The notes under the pieces were generated by a model. That model had not been told where the DNA came from, searched no databases, and saw only the letters and a program-made list of their open reading frames with translations. From NCBI RefSeq assembly GCF_026427355.1, contig NZ_CP102664.1, positions 1,240,001-1,304,000 on the forward strand: DNA of 64,000 bases, in the 5' to 3' direction. Below, piece by piece: positions 9,607 through 18,918 of the stretch (its first letter is position 1; each line of letters starts with the position of its first letter). The translations under genes were made by a program, and so were the position numbers. This DNA is from Sphingobium sp. JS3065. Lineage in GTDB: Bacteria > Pseudomonadota > Alphaproteobacteria > Sphingomonadales > Sphingomonadaceae.

Positions 9607-10218
9607 TCAGGTCAGCGGGATCATCACCGTTTCGGCATAAGCCGGCCTTTCGCGCAGCCGGTCATACCATGTGCGCACATGCGGCACGTCGGGCCGCTCC
9701 ATTTGCAGCGTGAAGAAGCTGTGGGCATAGGTGCCCATCGGCACGTCCGCGACGCCGAAGCTTGCCCCCGACAGCCAGGGTTGCCGGGCCAGCGCCCGGT
9801 CGAGGATCAGCATTGCCTCACCCGATATCCGCGCCGATTTCGCGACCGCTGCGGCATTTCGATTTTCCGCTTTCCTGCGGATCAGGTTCATGAAGGCGTC
9901 CCGCTGCGCATCGGCGAAGCTGAATTGCCAATCCATCCATTTGTCGCCCTGCGCCCGCGCCGCCGGATCGGCGGGCCACATCGCCTCAGGCGCATAGCGT
10001 GCCGCCAGATAGCGCAGGATCGCGTTGGATTCCCACAGGATGACGTCGCCATCCTGGATCGTCGGGATCAGCCGGTTGGGGTTCATCGCCACATAGGCGT
10101 CGCTCATGCCGAACTGGCCGCCGACATCGTGGCGAACATAAGGAAGGCCGATTTCTCCGGCGAACCAGGCCACCTTCTTCACATTATGCGAGTTGAGGCG
10201 TCCCCAGATCGTCAGCAT
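9607..10218 (-). CDS. Glutathione S-transferase family protein
   Basis: This 203-residue protein has the thioredoxin-like N-terminal GST domain (LTIWGRLNSHNVKKVAW, then NPNRLIPTIQDGD with the cis-Pro, and ESNAILRYLA for binding the gamma-glutamyl group) and an all-helical C-terminal domain. The motif order fits soluble cytosolic GSTs that conjugate or reduce with glutathione; the substrate cannot be told. Start ATG 10218 is preceded on the minus strand by GGAAGGAC; longer in-frame starts upstream would add a basic, non-GST leader. It lies downstream of the phosphatase gene in the same direction, 16 bases away. Confidence 0.85.
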   Translation of the reverse strand: MLTIWGRLNSHNVKKVAWFAGEIGLPYVRHDVGGQFGMSDAYVAMNPNRLIPTIQDGDVILWESNAILRYLAARYAPEAMWPADPAARAQGDKWMDWQFSFADAQRDAFMNLIRRKAENRNAAAVAKSARISGEAMLILDRALARQPWLSGASFGVADVPMGTYAHSFFTLQMERPDVPHVRTWYDRLRERPAYAETVMIPLT

Positions 10219-10234
10219 ATCCGTCCTTCCATTT

Positions 10235-11032
10235 TCAGCGGAACAGCCGCTCCGCCGCCAGATCCCAAAGACGCGGGGACGAAGCCCCCAGCAGGCCGCG
10301 CTGCCGATCGCCCACGACATAAGGCGATCCGTCCAGGCGCTGGCACCGGCCGCCCGCCTCGTTCAGGAACAGCGTTCCCGCCGCATGATCCCAGGGCAAA
10401 GTGCGCGCAAAGACCGAAACGTCGTTCTGCCCCAGCACCAGTCGCGGATATTGCTCGGCGGCGCAGCGGGGAATATCCACCAGTTGGAAACTGGCCTCCG
10501 ACCGGCGTCTGATGTCGGCGCGCTCCTCCTCGCTCATGAAATAGACGGCAAGCGCAGCAACGGGCAGCTTTTCGCCGCTTTCCCGCGCATAGACCTGTTC
10601 GCCGTCGATATGGCTGCCCGCGCCCAAAATGGCGTGGCACAGCCGCCCGGTCAGCGGGTCCAATATCCAGCCCGCCAGGATCGTCCCCGCATCGGCCAGC
10701 GCGACCATGATCCCGAAAGGCGGCTTTCCCACCGCGAAATTGCCCGTCCCGTCGATCGGGTCGATGAACCAGTTGAGGCCATCGCCCGCCCGATCCAGGA
10801 TCGCCGGATCGGCGGCGCAGGCTTCCTCCCCGATGATGCCCGCCTCCGGCAGGATGGCGGACAGCCCTTCGGCCAGCCGGATCTCGCTTTCCTTGTCCGC
10901 GATGGTGACGAAATCGTCGGCCGCTTTCTCGCTGACCTCATGGCTGGCGAGATTCTGGTAGCGCGGCATCACGATGTCCCGCGCCACTTCGCGCATCAGC
11001 GCGACGACAGGATCGTGCAATTCCGTCGGCAT
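10235..11032 (-). CDS. Inositol monophosphatase family phosphatase
   Basis: This 265-residue protein carries the metal sites of the lithium-sensitive phosphatase family: IIGEE, WFIDPIDGTGNFA and, near the C terminus, PWDHAAG. Members hydrolyse inositol-1-phosphate, histidinol phosphate, PAP (CysQ) or fructose bisphosphate, and the motifs alone do not choose among them. It lies between argJ and a GST gene, all on the minus strand, with only 16 bases on each side. ArgJ is an amino-acid biosynthesis gene, so a histidinol-phosphatase role is possible but unproven. Confidence 0.85.
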   Translation of the reverse strand: MPTELHDPVVALMREVARDIVMPRYQNLASHEVSEKAADDFVTIADKESEIRLAEGLSAILPEAGIIGEEACAADPAILDRAGDGLNWFIDPIDGTGNFAVGKPPFGIMVALADAGTILAGWILDPLTGRLCHAILGAGSHIDGEQVYARESGEKLPVAALAVYFMSEEERADIRRRSEASFQLVDIPRCAAEQYPRLVLGQNDVSVFARTLPWDHAAGTLFLNEAGGRCQRLDGSPYVVGDRQRGLLGASSPRLWDLAAERLFR

Positions 11033-11048
11033 CGGCTCCGCCCTATTC

Positions 11049-12275
11049 TCAGCTACGATAATCCGCGTTGATCGAAATATAGCCGTGGGTCAGGTCGCAT
11101 GTCCAAACCGTCGCCCGGCCTTCGCCCAGACCCAGATCGACGCCGATCAAAATGTCCTGCCCCTTCAGATGCGCCGCCACCGGCGCTTCGTCATACCCCT
11201 CCACCGCCAGGCCGCGCGAAGCCACCTGGGTCGCGCCGAAGCGGATGGAAAGCTTGTCCCGATCCGCAGGTTCGCCCGCCTTGCCGATGGCTGCCACCAC
11301 GCGGCCCCAATTGGCGTCCTCCCCGGCGATGGCGGTCTTCACCAGCGGCGAATTGGCGATGGAGAGGGCGATGCGATGCGCGCTGGCGTCGCTTTCCGCG
11401 CCTTCGACGGTGATCTCGACGAATTTGGTCGCGCCCTCACCATCGCGCACCACCAGATGCGCAAGCTGGCGGCAGAGATCGCCCAACGCCGCCGCGAAGG
11501 CATCGGCTCCGGCATCCTCCATGGAGGTGAGGGGCGCATTGCCCGCCTTGCCCGTCGCAAAGGCCAGCACCGTGTCGCTGGTAGAGGTGTCGCTGTCGAC
11601 CGTGATGCAGGAAAAGGTCTGCCGGTTGGCGGCGGACAGCATCTGCTGCAACAGCGTGGGGTCGATGGCCGCGTCGGTGAAGATATAGCCCAGCATTGTC
11701 GCCATGTCGGGCGCGATCATGCCGGAACCCTTGATGATCCCGACCAGCTCGACCCGCGTGCCGCCGATCATGGCGGAGGCATGGGCGCCCTTGGCATAGG
11801 TGTCGGTGGTGCCGATGGTGGCCGCCGCATCTTCCCAGCCGCAGGGCGCGGCGGTGAAGGCGGCTTCCAGTCCGGCCTCGGCCTTGTCCACCGGCAGCGG
11901 AACGCCGATCACCCCGGTCGAGGAGATGAAGATGTCCGAAGGCTGGCAGTCCAGATGATTGGCGACCTTGGCCGCGATGGCTTCCACGGCGGCGCGGCCG
12001 CGATGGCCAGTAAAGGCGTTGGCGTTGCCCGCATTCACCACCAAAGCCCGCGCCGATCCCAGCGGAATGGCGTCCCGGCACCATTCCACCTCAGGGGAGG
12101 GGCATTTGCTCTGCGTCGTGACGCCCGCGACCGCCGTTCCCTCGGCCAGTTCGACATAGGTGAGGTCGCACCGGTCCCAATTCTTGTAGCGCGCTCGTGC
12201 CACGCGGGCCGTGACGCCCGCAATGGGCGGAAGTTCCGGGAAGGCGGCGGGGGCAAGGGGCGAACGGTCTGTCAT
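11049..12275 (-). CDS. argJ: ArgJ: bifunctional ornithine acetyltransferase / N-acetylglutamate synthase
   Basis: This 408-residue protein recycles the acetyl group from N-acetylornithine to glutamate in arginine biosynthesis. It is made as one chain that cuts itself at a conserved ATML motif: here GSGMIAPDMATML places the nucleophilic Thr at residue 193, giving alpha and beta subunits. Also visible is NAGNANAFTG for the active site. Whether it can also use acetyl-CoA (bifunctional) cannot be told from sequence. It is divergent from secA across a 326-base spacer. Start ATG 12275 gives the family's usual N terminus. Confidence 0.95.
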   Translation of the reverse strand: MTDRSPLAPAAFPELPPIAGVTARVARARYKNWDRCDLTYVELAEGTAVAGVTTQSKCPSPEVEWCRDAIPLGSARALVVNAGNANAFTGHRGRAAVEAIAAKVANHLDCQPSDIFISSTGVIGVPLPVDKAEAGLEAAFTAAPCGWEDAAATIGTTDTYAKGAHASAMIGGTRVELVGIIKGSGMIAPDMATMLGYIFTDAAIDPTLLQQMLSAANRQTFSCITVDSDTSTSDTVLAFATGKAGNAPLTSMEDAGADAFAAALGDLCRQLAHLVVRDGEGATKFVEITVEGAESDASAHRIALSIANSPLVKTAIAGEDANWGRVVAAIGKAGEPADRDKLSIRFGATQVASRGLAVEGYDEAPVAAHLKGQDILIGVDLGLGEGRATVWTCDLTHGYISINADYRS

Positions 12276-12509
12276 GCCCGTCGCTTAGCGCAATATGCCC
12301 GTCCGTCAACGGCGAACGGCAACGGGCGGCGGCACGAAGAAAGTCGCGCCACGCAACTTTGCGCGGGCAGGGCTGGAAATCATCGTCAAACGCCTCTCAT
12401 TTTCTCAGGCTTTGGCACAGGAGGCCGCGATCCGCCAATATCCCGCCCGTCCCTGTCGTTCGCATGGGGAAAATCCCCTTATTGCGCCGTCGCGCCATGC
12501 CTGCTCTGA

Positions 12510-12538
12510 TTGACTAACGCCCGTGCGCCCCCTAAATC
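12510..12538 (+). promoter_or_regulatory. Candidate sigma-70-type promoter for secA
   Basis: In the 326-base spacer between divergent argJ and secA, the plus strand has TTGACT at 12510-12515 and TAAATC at 12533-12538, separated by 17 bases, 63 bases before the secA start. Spacing is ideal and the -35 is near consensus; the -10 is weaker. I saw no SecM-like coding leader, and nothing else recognisable in the rest of the spacer. Confidence 0.45.
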
Positions 12539-12601
12539 GCCGCGCATGTCTGCGTGCGTCGCCCTTTAAGGCGCGTGCGTCCCCTTTTGTCAGGAACTTG
12601 C

Positions 12602-15334
12602 ATGTTCGGCGCACTCGCCAAGTCCATTTTCGGCTCCTCCAACGACCGCTATGTGAAGTCGCTGGGCAAGACCGTCGAACAGATCGCGTCTTTCGAACCC
12701 ACCATCTCCGCCATGACCGACGAGGAACTGGCGGCGCAGACCGTGCGATTCCGGGAAAGGCTGGCGCAGGGCGAGACGCTGGACGGCCTGCTGCCCGAAG
12801 CCTTCGCCACGGTGCGCGAAGCCGCCAAGCGGACGCTGGGCCAGCGCCATTATGACGTGCAGATGGTCGGCGGCATCGTGCTCCATCGCGGCGAAATCGC
12901 GGAAATGCGCACGGGTGAGGGCAAGACGCTGGTCGCGACGCTCGCCACCTATCTGAACGCGCTGGAGGGGAAGGGCGTCCACGTCGTCACCGTGAACGAC
13001 TATCTGGCCAGCCGCGACTGCGAATGGATGGGGCAGGTCTATCGCTTCCTCGGCCTCACCACCGGCGTCATCGTGCCGAACCTGTCGGAAGATCAGCGGC
13101 GGGAGGCTTACAACGCCGACATCACCTATGCGACGAACAACGAACTGGGCTTCGATTATCTGCGCGACAATATGAAGTATGACCGCGCATCGATGGTGCA
13201 GCGACCCTTCAACTTCGCCATCGTCGACGAGGTGGACTCGATCCTGATCGACGAAGCGCGCACGCCGCTGATCATCTCCGGCCCCACCGATGACAAGTCG
13301 GAACTCTATGTCTCCGTCGACGCCATCGTGAAGCGGCTTGACGAAAGCGACTATGAGAAGGACGAGAAGCAGCGCACCGTCACCCTGACCGAGGACGGGA
13401 CCGAGAAGATCGAGCGCATGCTGGAAGAGGCCGGGCTGCTCCAGGGCGCCAACCTCTATGATTTCGAGAACACAGCCGTCGTCCACCATGTCAATCAGGC
13501 GCTGCGCGCGAACGCCATGTTCCGCCGCGACATCGATTATATCGTCAAGGATGGCAAGGTCATCATCATCGACGAGTTCACCGGCCGCATGATGGATGGC
13601 CGCCGCTGGTCGGACGGCCTGCACCAGGCGGTGGAAGCCAAGGAAGCGGTGAATATCGAGCCGGAAAACCAGACGCTGGCCTCGATCACCTTCCAGAATT
13701 ATTTCCGCATGTACCCCAAGCTGGCCGGCATGACCGGCACGGCGGCGACCGAAGCGACCGAATTCTTCGAAATCTACAAGATGAACGTCGTCACCATCCC
13801 GACCAACCGGCCGGTGCAGCGCGTCGACGAGGAAGATAGTTTCTACAAAAATCTGGAAGACAAGTTCCGCGGCATCGCCAAGACCATCAAGGTCCACGCC
13901 GAACAGGGTCAGCCGGTCCTGGTCGGCACGGTGTCGATCGAAAAGTCGGAAATGCTGTCCGAATTCCTCAATCAGGAGGGCGTCAAGCACGCCGTCCTCA
14001 ACGCCCGCTTCCACGAAAGCGAAGCGCATATCGTCGCGCAGGCGGGCCGCAAGGGCGCCGTCACCATCGCCACCAACATGGCCGGTCGCGGCACCGACAT
14101 CAAATTGGGCGGCAATCTGGAAATGCGCGTCGAGGACGAACTGCGCGACATGCCGGAGGGACCGGAGCGCGAAGCGGCCATCGCCCGCATCGAAGCCGAA
14201 ATCGAAGCCGAAAAGGCCGAAGTGCTCGCCGCGGGCGGCCTGTTCGTGCTCGCGACCGAGCGGCATGAGAGCCGCCGTATCGACAATCAGCTTCGTGGCC
14301 GTTCAGGCCGCCAGGGCGATCCCGGCCTGTCGCGCTTCTACCTCAGCCTTGACGACGATCTGATGCGCATCTTCGGTCCGGACACCATGTTCGCGAAGAT
14401 GATCCGATCAAACCTGGAGGATGGCGAGGCGCTGCCCCCGTCGAAGTGGCTCAGCAAGGCCATCGAGACCGCGCAGAAGAAGGTCGAGGCCCGCAACTAC
14501 GACATCCGCAAGCAGGTCGTCGAATATGACGACGTGATGAACGACCAGCGCAAGGTCATCTATGAACAGCGCAGCGACATCATGGACGCGGAGACGGTGG
14601 ACGATGTCGTCGTCGACATGCGGCATGAGACGGTCAACGATCTGGTCGGCGCATCCTGCCCGCCGGGCACCTATCCCGAACAATGGGACATGGAACGGTT
14701 GAAGGCCCGCACGGCCGAAGTGCTGAACCTGGAGCCTGACTTCGACGCCTGGCTGGCGGAGGATCATGTCGATCCGGAAATGATCGAGGAACGGCTGACC
14801 GCGCTGGCCGACGAAGCCGTGGCGGAGAAGGTCAAGGAACTCGACCCCGAAAACTGGCACATGATCGAGAAGTCGATCCTGCTCCAGAGCCTGGACCATC
14901 ACTGGAAGGAGCATCTGTCGACCCTCGACGCGCTCCGCCAGGTCGTGCACCTGCGCGCCTATGCGCAGAAGACGCCGATCAACGAATATAAGCAGGAAGC
15001 CTTCGCCCTGTTCGAAAGGATGCTGGGCAACATCCGGGAGGATGTGACCGGATCGATCGCGCGCGTCCAGTTCCGCATGGAAGAGCCGCTGCCGGAATTC
15101 GACCTGCCGGTCCTGCCCGATTTCATCACCACGCATATCGACCCCTTTTCCGGCGAGGATAATAGCGCGGACATTGACGGCGGGCAGATCCGCGGCATCA
15201 CCACGACCCTGCCACGTCCGCCTGTGGGCACTGGCCAGGCGGGGGAATTCGCCAATCTGGACATCAGCCGCAACGCGCCATGCCCCTGCGGTTCGGGCCA
15301 GAAGTACAAGCACTGCCACGGCGCGCTCAGTTAA
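12602..15334 (+). CDS. secA: SecA preprotein translocase ATPase
   Basis: This 910-residue motor of the Sec pathway drives unfolded precursors through SecYEG. Visible in order: Walker [10 protein letters not shown] (residues 102-110), [30 protein letters not shown] (Walker B), [26 protein letters not shown], the central helix region, and a C-terminal SEC-C zinc motif [12 protein letters not shown] that binds SecB and ribosomes. Full length for alphaproteobacteria. Start ATG 12602 has the usual MFGALAK N terminus. The stop codon lies inside an 8-bp inverted repeat (15320-15341). Confidence 0.98.
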   Translation: MFGALAKSIFGSSNDRYVKSLGKTVEQIASFEPTISAMTDEELAAQTVRFRERLAQGETLDGLLPEAFATVREAAKRTLGQRHYDVQMVGGIVLHRGEIAEMRTGEGKTLVATLATYLNALEGKGVHVVTVNDYLASRDCEWMGQVYRFLGLTTGVIVPNLSEDQRREAYNADITYATNNELGFDYLRDNMKYDRASMVQRPFNFAIVDEVDSILIDEARTPLIISGPTDDKSELYVSVDAIVKRLDESDYEKDEKQRTVTLTEDGTEKIERMLEEAGLLQGANLYDFENTAVVHHVNQALRANAMFRRDIDYIVKDGKVIIIDEFTGRMMDGRRWSDGLHQAVEAKEAVNIEPENQTLASITFQNYFRMYPKLAGMTGTAATEATEFFEIYKMNVVTIPTNRPVQRVDEEDSFYKNLEDKFRGIAKTIKVHAEQGQPVLVGTVSIEKSEMLSEFLNQEGVKHAVLNARFHESEAHIVAQAGRKGAVTIATNMAGRGTDIKLGGNLEMRVEDELRDMPEGPEREAAIARIEAEIEAEKAEVLAAGGLFVLATERHESRRIDNQLRGRSGRQGDPGLSRFYLSLDDDLMRIFGPDTMFAKMIRSNLEDGEALPPSKWLSKAIETAQKKVEARNYDIRKQVVEYDDVMNDQRKVIYEQRSDIMDAETVDDVVVDMRHETVNDLVGASCPPGTYPEQWDMERLKARTAEVLNLEPDFDAWLAEDHVDPEMIEERLTALADEAVAEKVKELDPENWHMIEKSILLQSLDHHWKEHLSTLDALRQVVHLRAYAQKTPINEYKQEAFALFERMLGNIREDVTGSIARVQFRMEEPLPEFDLPVLPDFITTHIDPFSGEDNSADIDGGQIRGITTTLPRPPVGTGQAGEFANLDISRNAPCPCGSGQKYKHCHGALS

Positions 15335-15379
15335 GCGCGCCGTCGGCATGGGATCGGGTCCGCCTGGTTTGGGCAGGCC

Positions 15380-15838
15380 CTAATCGTCGGGCCGGTCACC
15401 ATGCAATTTCGCCCATAATTGGGCCGTGCCGGCTTCCTGCGCCTTGGTCACATATTGCGCGGCGATCAGCCATCCCTTGATCGGCCGCAGCGGCAGCACC
15501 GTCGTCAGGATCAGCACTGGCAAGCCGACGGCCAGATGCACCCATAGCCCCGGCCGGGCCAAAATCTCCAACATGATGATGAACACCACGCCGGGCACGC
15601 AGGCGAACAACTGCACGAACACGGCCGGTCCGTCCGCCGGATCGGCGAAGTCATAGTTCAGCCCGCAGACCTCGCAATGATCGCGCACCGTCAGGAACCC
15701 ACGGAAGATATGCCCCTCACCGCAACGCGGGCAGCGGCCAAGCACCCCCGTCTCGATCGGTGAACGCCGCTTCCATTGCCCACCATTTTCCGTCGCCGGC
15801 TGCATCGCTGAAATCCCGTCTATGTCGTCCATCGTCAT
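15380..15838 (-). CDS. DUF983 family membrane protein
   Basis: This 152-residue protein has two CxxC knuckles near the N terminus (RCPRCGEGHIFRGF and CEVCGLNY), followed by two hydrophobic membrane segments (roughly residues 75-92 and 98-118). That is the layout of the DUF983 family, common in alphaproteobacteria, often near cytochrome oxidase genes but of unproven function. The cysteines could bind zinc. It faces secA, whose stop is 45 bases away. ATG 15832 is an alternative start two codons in. Confidence 0.8.
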   Translation of the reverse strand: MTMDDIDGISAMQPATENGGQWKRRSPIETGVLGRCPRCGEGHIFRGFLTVRDHCEVCGLNYDFADPADGPAVFVQLFACVPGVVFIIMLEILARPGLWVHLAVGLPVLILTTVLPLRPIKGWLIAAQYVTKAQEAGTAQLWAKLHGDRPDD

Positions 15839-16030
15839 GCCATGTCGGCAATGGCTGAAATGTCGCTGTTGCAGGGAAAATATTCAATTGGGCCTTTTGC
15901 CCCAGGGCACGCATTCTTCGTCAGAAGGTTTCCGTTACGGAAAGCTGGAATTCCACCTTTGGGTAGATTGCCAAACAGCTTTCTCCCGACTATGGAAGGT
16001 CCGATTTGGATGCCCGACAGCAAACAAGTC

Positions 16031-16069
16031 GCGCTCCCGGCTATCCCTTGCCCGGGAGCGCTTTTTTTT
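16031..16069 (+). terminator. Strong rho-independent terminator without an assigned gene
   Basis: A 10-bp perfect stem (GCGCTCCCGG at 16031-16040 pairing with 16052-16061) is followed on the plus strand by eight T residues. No plus-strand gene ends here: the nearest, secA, stops about 700 bases earlier, with a minus-strand gene between them. This suggests an untranslated plus-strand transcript in 15840-16030. I found no recognised RNA family there. Confidence 0.75.
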
Positions 16070-16104
16070 GATTCGGGATGCGGGCAAAACTTCCCGTCGG
16101 CGGA

Positions 16105-16305
16105 TCAGGATTCTCTTTCCATCGCGTCGTGCAGAACCTGATCCGGGCAGGACATCGCCAAGGCCCTGATTTTATAGCGCAACGCAAGTTCGCGATGAGC
16201 CGCGACTTCCTGCGGTGCAGCGCTCCGCTTCGCTGCGGCATCGGCTTTCACGCTTTCTTCTCTCGCGCGCCGGAACAGATAGCGTGCGTCGTTATCGGCA
16301 GACAT
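16105..16305 (-). CDS. Small hypothetical protein, charged and helical
   Basis: A 66-residue protein beginning MSADNDARYLFRRAREE and ending MERES, rich in Arg, Glu and Ala with a likely single amphipathic helix (HRELALRYKIRAL). A perfect GGAGGT ribosome site lies five bases before ATG 16305, the best reason to think it real; an in-frame GTG at 16311 would sit on top of that site. Similar short helical proteins are, from memory, common in sphingomonads. Function unknown. It lies alone between the orphan terminator and tRNA-Ser. Confidence 0.65.
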   Translation of the reverse strand: MSADNDARYLFRRAREESVKADAAAKRSAAPQEVAAHRELALRYKIRALAMSCPDQVLHDAMERES

Positions 16306-16399
16306 CGTCACCTCCGATGTTTAGGCGCGCTGATTCTAGCATCGGGAAAATCGTCCCGCTTTAACCAGGATCAATTTCACCAATCTTGGGAGGAGGGAA

Positions 16400-16489
16400 T
16401 GGCGGACAGGGTGGGATTCGAACCCACGGTGGGCTTGCACCCACGGCGGTTTTCAAGACCGCTGCCTTAAACCACTCGGCCACCTGTCC
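16400..16489 (-). tRNA. tRNA-Ser (anticodon TGA)
   Basis: Read on the minus strand, the acceptor stem GGACAGG pairs with CCTGTCC, discriminator G and an encoded CCA end follow. The anticodon arm GCGGTCTTGAAAACCGC gives TGA. There is a long variable arm (GTGGGTGCAAGCCCAC), as expected for serine, and the T arm contains GGTTCGAATCC. It decodes UCA and probably other UCN codons. Confidence 0.96.
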
Positions 16490-16636
16490 GTCGCCACGCT
16501 TCCTAGCGAACCGGGCGGCCATGCCAAGCGCAAAATCGCGGCAGGCGCTTTCGTCGGCGGAATGGCGCCTTGCGGCAATAAGGGGATTCACGCCGCGACA
16601 TCCCTGTGCAACAAAAGGGGATAGGGAGATTCTTCA

Positions 16637-17674
16637 ATGCGTTCGTCGATCTTGTGGCTATTGCTGGCACTTGCCGCCGTCATGGCGGGCAGCCTGACGG
16701 CAGACAGCGTCATGGCGCAGGAAGATCCCGCCTTTCGCGCCTATCTGGAGTCCCTGCGGCCGAAGGCGCGCGCAATGGGGATTCGGGATACGACGCTGAA
16801 CAGTGTATTCCCCACCCTGACGCCCAATCCGCGCGTGATCCAGCTCGACCAGAACCAGCCCGGCGGCGGCGCCTATGCGCCCATCCCCAATTTCGAACCT
16901 TATCGCCGCCAACATGTCGATGCGGCGCGCATTGGCCGGGGCCGCGCCGCCTATCTCGTCAATCGCGCCCGGCTCGCCCGGATCGAGGCGGAAACCGGCG
17001 TGCCGGAGGAAATCATGGTCGCCATTTACGGCCATGAAACCAACTATGGTTCCTATACCGGCGATTTCGACCTGATCCGTTCGCTCGCGACCCTTTCCTA
17101 TGAAGGGCGACGCCGCACATTGTTCGAGCCGGAATTGCTGGCGACGCTGAAAATGCTGGACAATGGCGTCCCGCGCAGCCGCCTGGTGGGCAGTTGGGCG
17201 GGGGCGACGGGCTATCCGCAATTCCTGCCCAGCGTTTACCTGCGTCTGGGCAAGGACGGCGACGGCGACGGCCGGGTCGACATATGGAGCAGTGAAGCCG
17301 ACGCGCTCGCGTCCATCGCCAATTATTTCGTCCATGCCGGATGGCGGCGGGGTCAGCCCTGGGGCATTGCGGTGTCCGTGCCCGCCGGTCTTGATCGCAA
17401 CGGCATTGCCGTGCGCACCAGGCCGGCCCGTTGCGAGCGCGTGTTCAACCGGCATAGCCGATGGCTCAGCATGGCCGAATGGCGGCGTATGGGGATTGTT
17501 CCGGCCAGTGGAAGCTGGCCCGCCGACAGGGTGCTGGCGACGCTGCTGGAACCCGATGGCCCCGGCAAGACGGCCTATCTGCTCACCAGCAATTACCGGG
17601 CGGTCCTGGATTATAATTGTTCGAACTTCTACGCCCTGTCGGTCGGCCTGCTGGCCGATGCAGTGAAGCAATAG
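16637..17674 (+). CDS. MltB-family lytic murein transglycosylase
   Basis: This 345-residue periplasmic enzyme cleaves the MurNAc-GlcNAc bond to give 1,6-anhydro muropeptides. A signal peptide covers residues 1-28 (hydrophobic core LWLLLALAAVMAG, cleavage near VMA-QED). The SLT_2/MltB core has ETGVPEEIMVAIYGHETNYG with the catalytic Glu, then GSWAGATGYPQFLPS and a calcium-binding-like DGDGDGRVD segment. There is no lipobox, so it is soluble or only loosely bound. GGGAGA lies before the start. Its products feed the AmgK/MurU recycling route seen earlier in the window. Next gene: a D,D-carboxypeptidase. Confidence 0.9.
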   Translation: MRSSILWLLLALAAVMAGSLTADSVMAQEDPAFRAYLESLRPKARAMGIRDTTLNSVFPTLTPNPRVIQLDQNQPGGGAYAPIPNFEPYRRQHVDAARIGRGRAAYLVNRARLARIEAETGVPEEIMVAIYGHETNYGSYTGDFDLIRSLATLSYEGRRRTLFEPELLATLKMLDNGVPRSRLVGSWAGATGYPQFLPSVYLRLGKDGDGDGRVDIWSSEADALASIANYFVHAGWRRGQPWGIAVSVPAGLDRNGIAVRTRPARCERVFNRHSRWLSMAEWRRMGIVPASGSWPADRVLATLLEPDGPGKTAYLLTSNYRAVLDYNCSNFYALSVGLLADAVKQ

Positions 17675-17754
17675 AGCGCTTTGAGATTGCCCCTCTCATG
17701 GCTAATGAAAGCGCAAGGCACTCGAAGAATCCACCAGTCCGAAGGCAGTCCCGC

Positions 17755-18918
17755 ATGAAGAAGTCCGTCGCCGCCCTCCTTTTCGTCGGGTTGCTGACCC
17801 AGCCGCTGACCGCCGCCGCGCCGCCCTATACCAGCGAAGCGCCAATCGCCTATCTGAAGGACATGTCGTCGGGCGCGGTCCTCTATAACAAGGGCGGCGA
17901 CACGCGGATTCCGCCCGCTTCCATGGCGAAGATGATGACGGTTCACGTCGCCTTCCGCCTGATCCAGAAGGGCGATCTGAAACTCGACCAGAAATTCACC
18001 GTCCGTCCGGAAACCTGGCAGCAATGGCATGGCCCGCAGGCCGGTTCGACCATGTTCCTTTCCCCCGGCGAGCAGGTGTCGGTGGAAAATCTGCTGCATG
18101 GCATCGTCACCCTTTCGGGCAATGACGCCTGCGTCGTGCTGGCGGAGGGCATTGCCGGGACCGAACAGGCCTTCGTCGCGCTGATGAATCAGGAGGGTAA
18201 GCGGCTTGGCCTGAAGAACAGCAATTTCGGCACCAGCAACGGCTGGCCCGACGAAGGCGTGACCTATGTGACCGCCGCCGACCTTGCAAACCTGGCCGAA
18301 GCGACGATTGAGGAAACCCCCAATCTTTACAAGAAATTCTACTCCACCCGCGCCTTCACCTGGGGCAAGACGATGGGCGGCGCGGACATCGAACAGGGCA
18401 ATCGCAATCCGATCCTGGGCAAGGTCGCGGGCGCCGATGGGCTGAAAACCGGCCATACTCAGGAGGCAGGCTATGGCTTCACCGGATCGGCCGAGCAGGA
18501 GGGGCGCCGTCTGGTGATGGTCGTCGCTGGCCTGACCAGCGCCAATCAGCGCATCGCCGAATCCGTGCGCTTCATGGACTGGGGCTTCCGCGCATGGAAG
18601 GCGCAGCCGCTGTTCAAGAAGGGGCAGACGGTGGAAACCGCCGAAGTCCAGCTTGGCAGCGCCACCCAGGTCGCGTTGGTCGCGCCGCAGGACATGGCCG
18701 TGACGCTGCCCCGTGCGGCGTCGTCCAACATTTCGGTCAAGGTCGCCTATACCGGCCCGATCAAGGCGCCCATCGTCAAGGGGCAGAAGATCGCCCAGCT
18801 CATCATCTCCACCCCCGACACGCCGCCGCAGATCCTGCCGCTGGTCGCGGGTGAGGACATCTCCGAAGCGGGCATTTTCGGCCGCTTGTGGAACGGGCTG
18901 AAGTCGTTCTTCGGGTGA
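17755..18918 (+). CDS. D-alanyl-D-alanine carboxypeptidase (PBP5/6 type, S11)
   Basis: This 387-residue penicillin-binding protein trims the terminal D-Ala from peptidoglycan stem peptides in the periplasm. A signal peptide covers residues 1-22. All three catalytic motifs are present: SMAK (Ser56, Lys59), SGN (121-123) and KTG (231-233). A C-terminal beta domain and a final amphipathic stretch (RLWNGLKSFFG) for membrane attachment follow, as in DacA/DacC. Start ATG 17755 directly precedes the signal peptide. Its TGA overlaps the GTG start of tmk (GTGA). Confidence 0.93.
   Translation: MKKSVAALLFVGLLTQPLTAAAPPYTSEAPIAYLKDMSSGAVLYNKGGDTRIPPASMAKMMTVHVAFRLIQKGDLKLDQKFTVRPETWQQWHGPQAGSTMFLSPGEQVSVENLLHGIVTLSGNDACVVLAEGIAGTEQAFVALMNQEGKRLGLKNSNFGTSNGWPDEGVTYVTAADLANLAEATIEETPNLYKKFYSTRAFTWGKTMGGADIEQGNRNPILGKVAGADGLKTGHTQEAGYGFTGSAEQEGRRLVMVVAGLTSANQRIAESVRFMDWGFRAWKAQPLFKKGQTVETAEVQLGSATQVALVAPQDMAVTLPRAASSNISVKVAYTGPIKAPIVKGQKIAQLIISTPDTPPQILPLVAGEDISEAGIFGRLWNGLKSFFG

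Noticed and set aside
15835..16023. A 62-codon minus-strand frame in the spacer before the orphan terminator
   Set aside because: It has no ribosome site, no recognisable sequence and overlaps the DUF983 start; the plus-strand terminator suggests an RNA instead.
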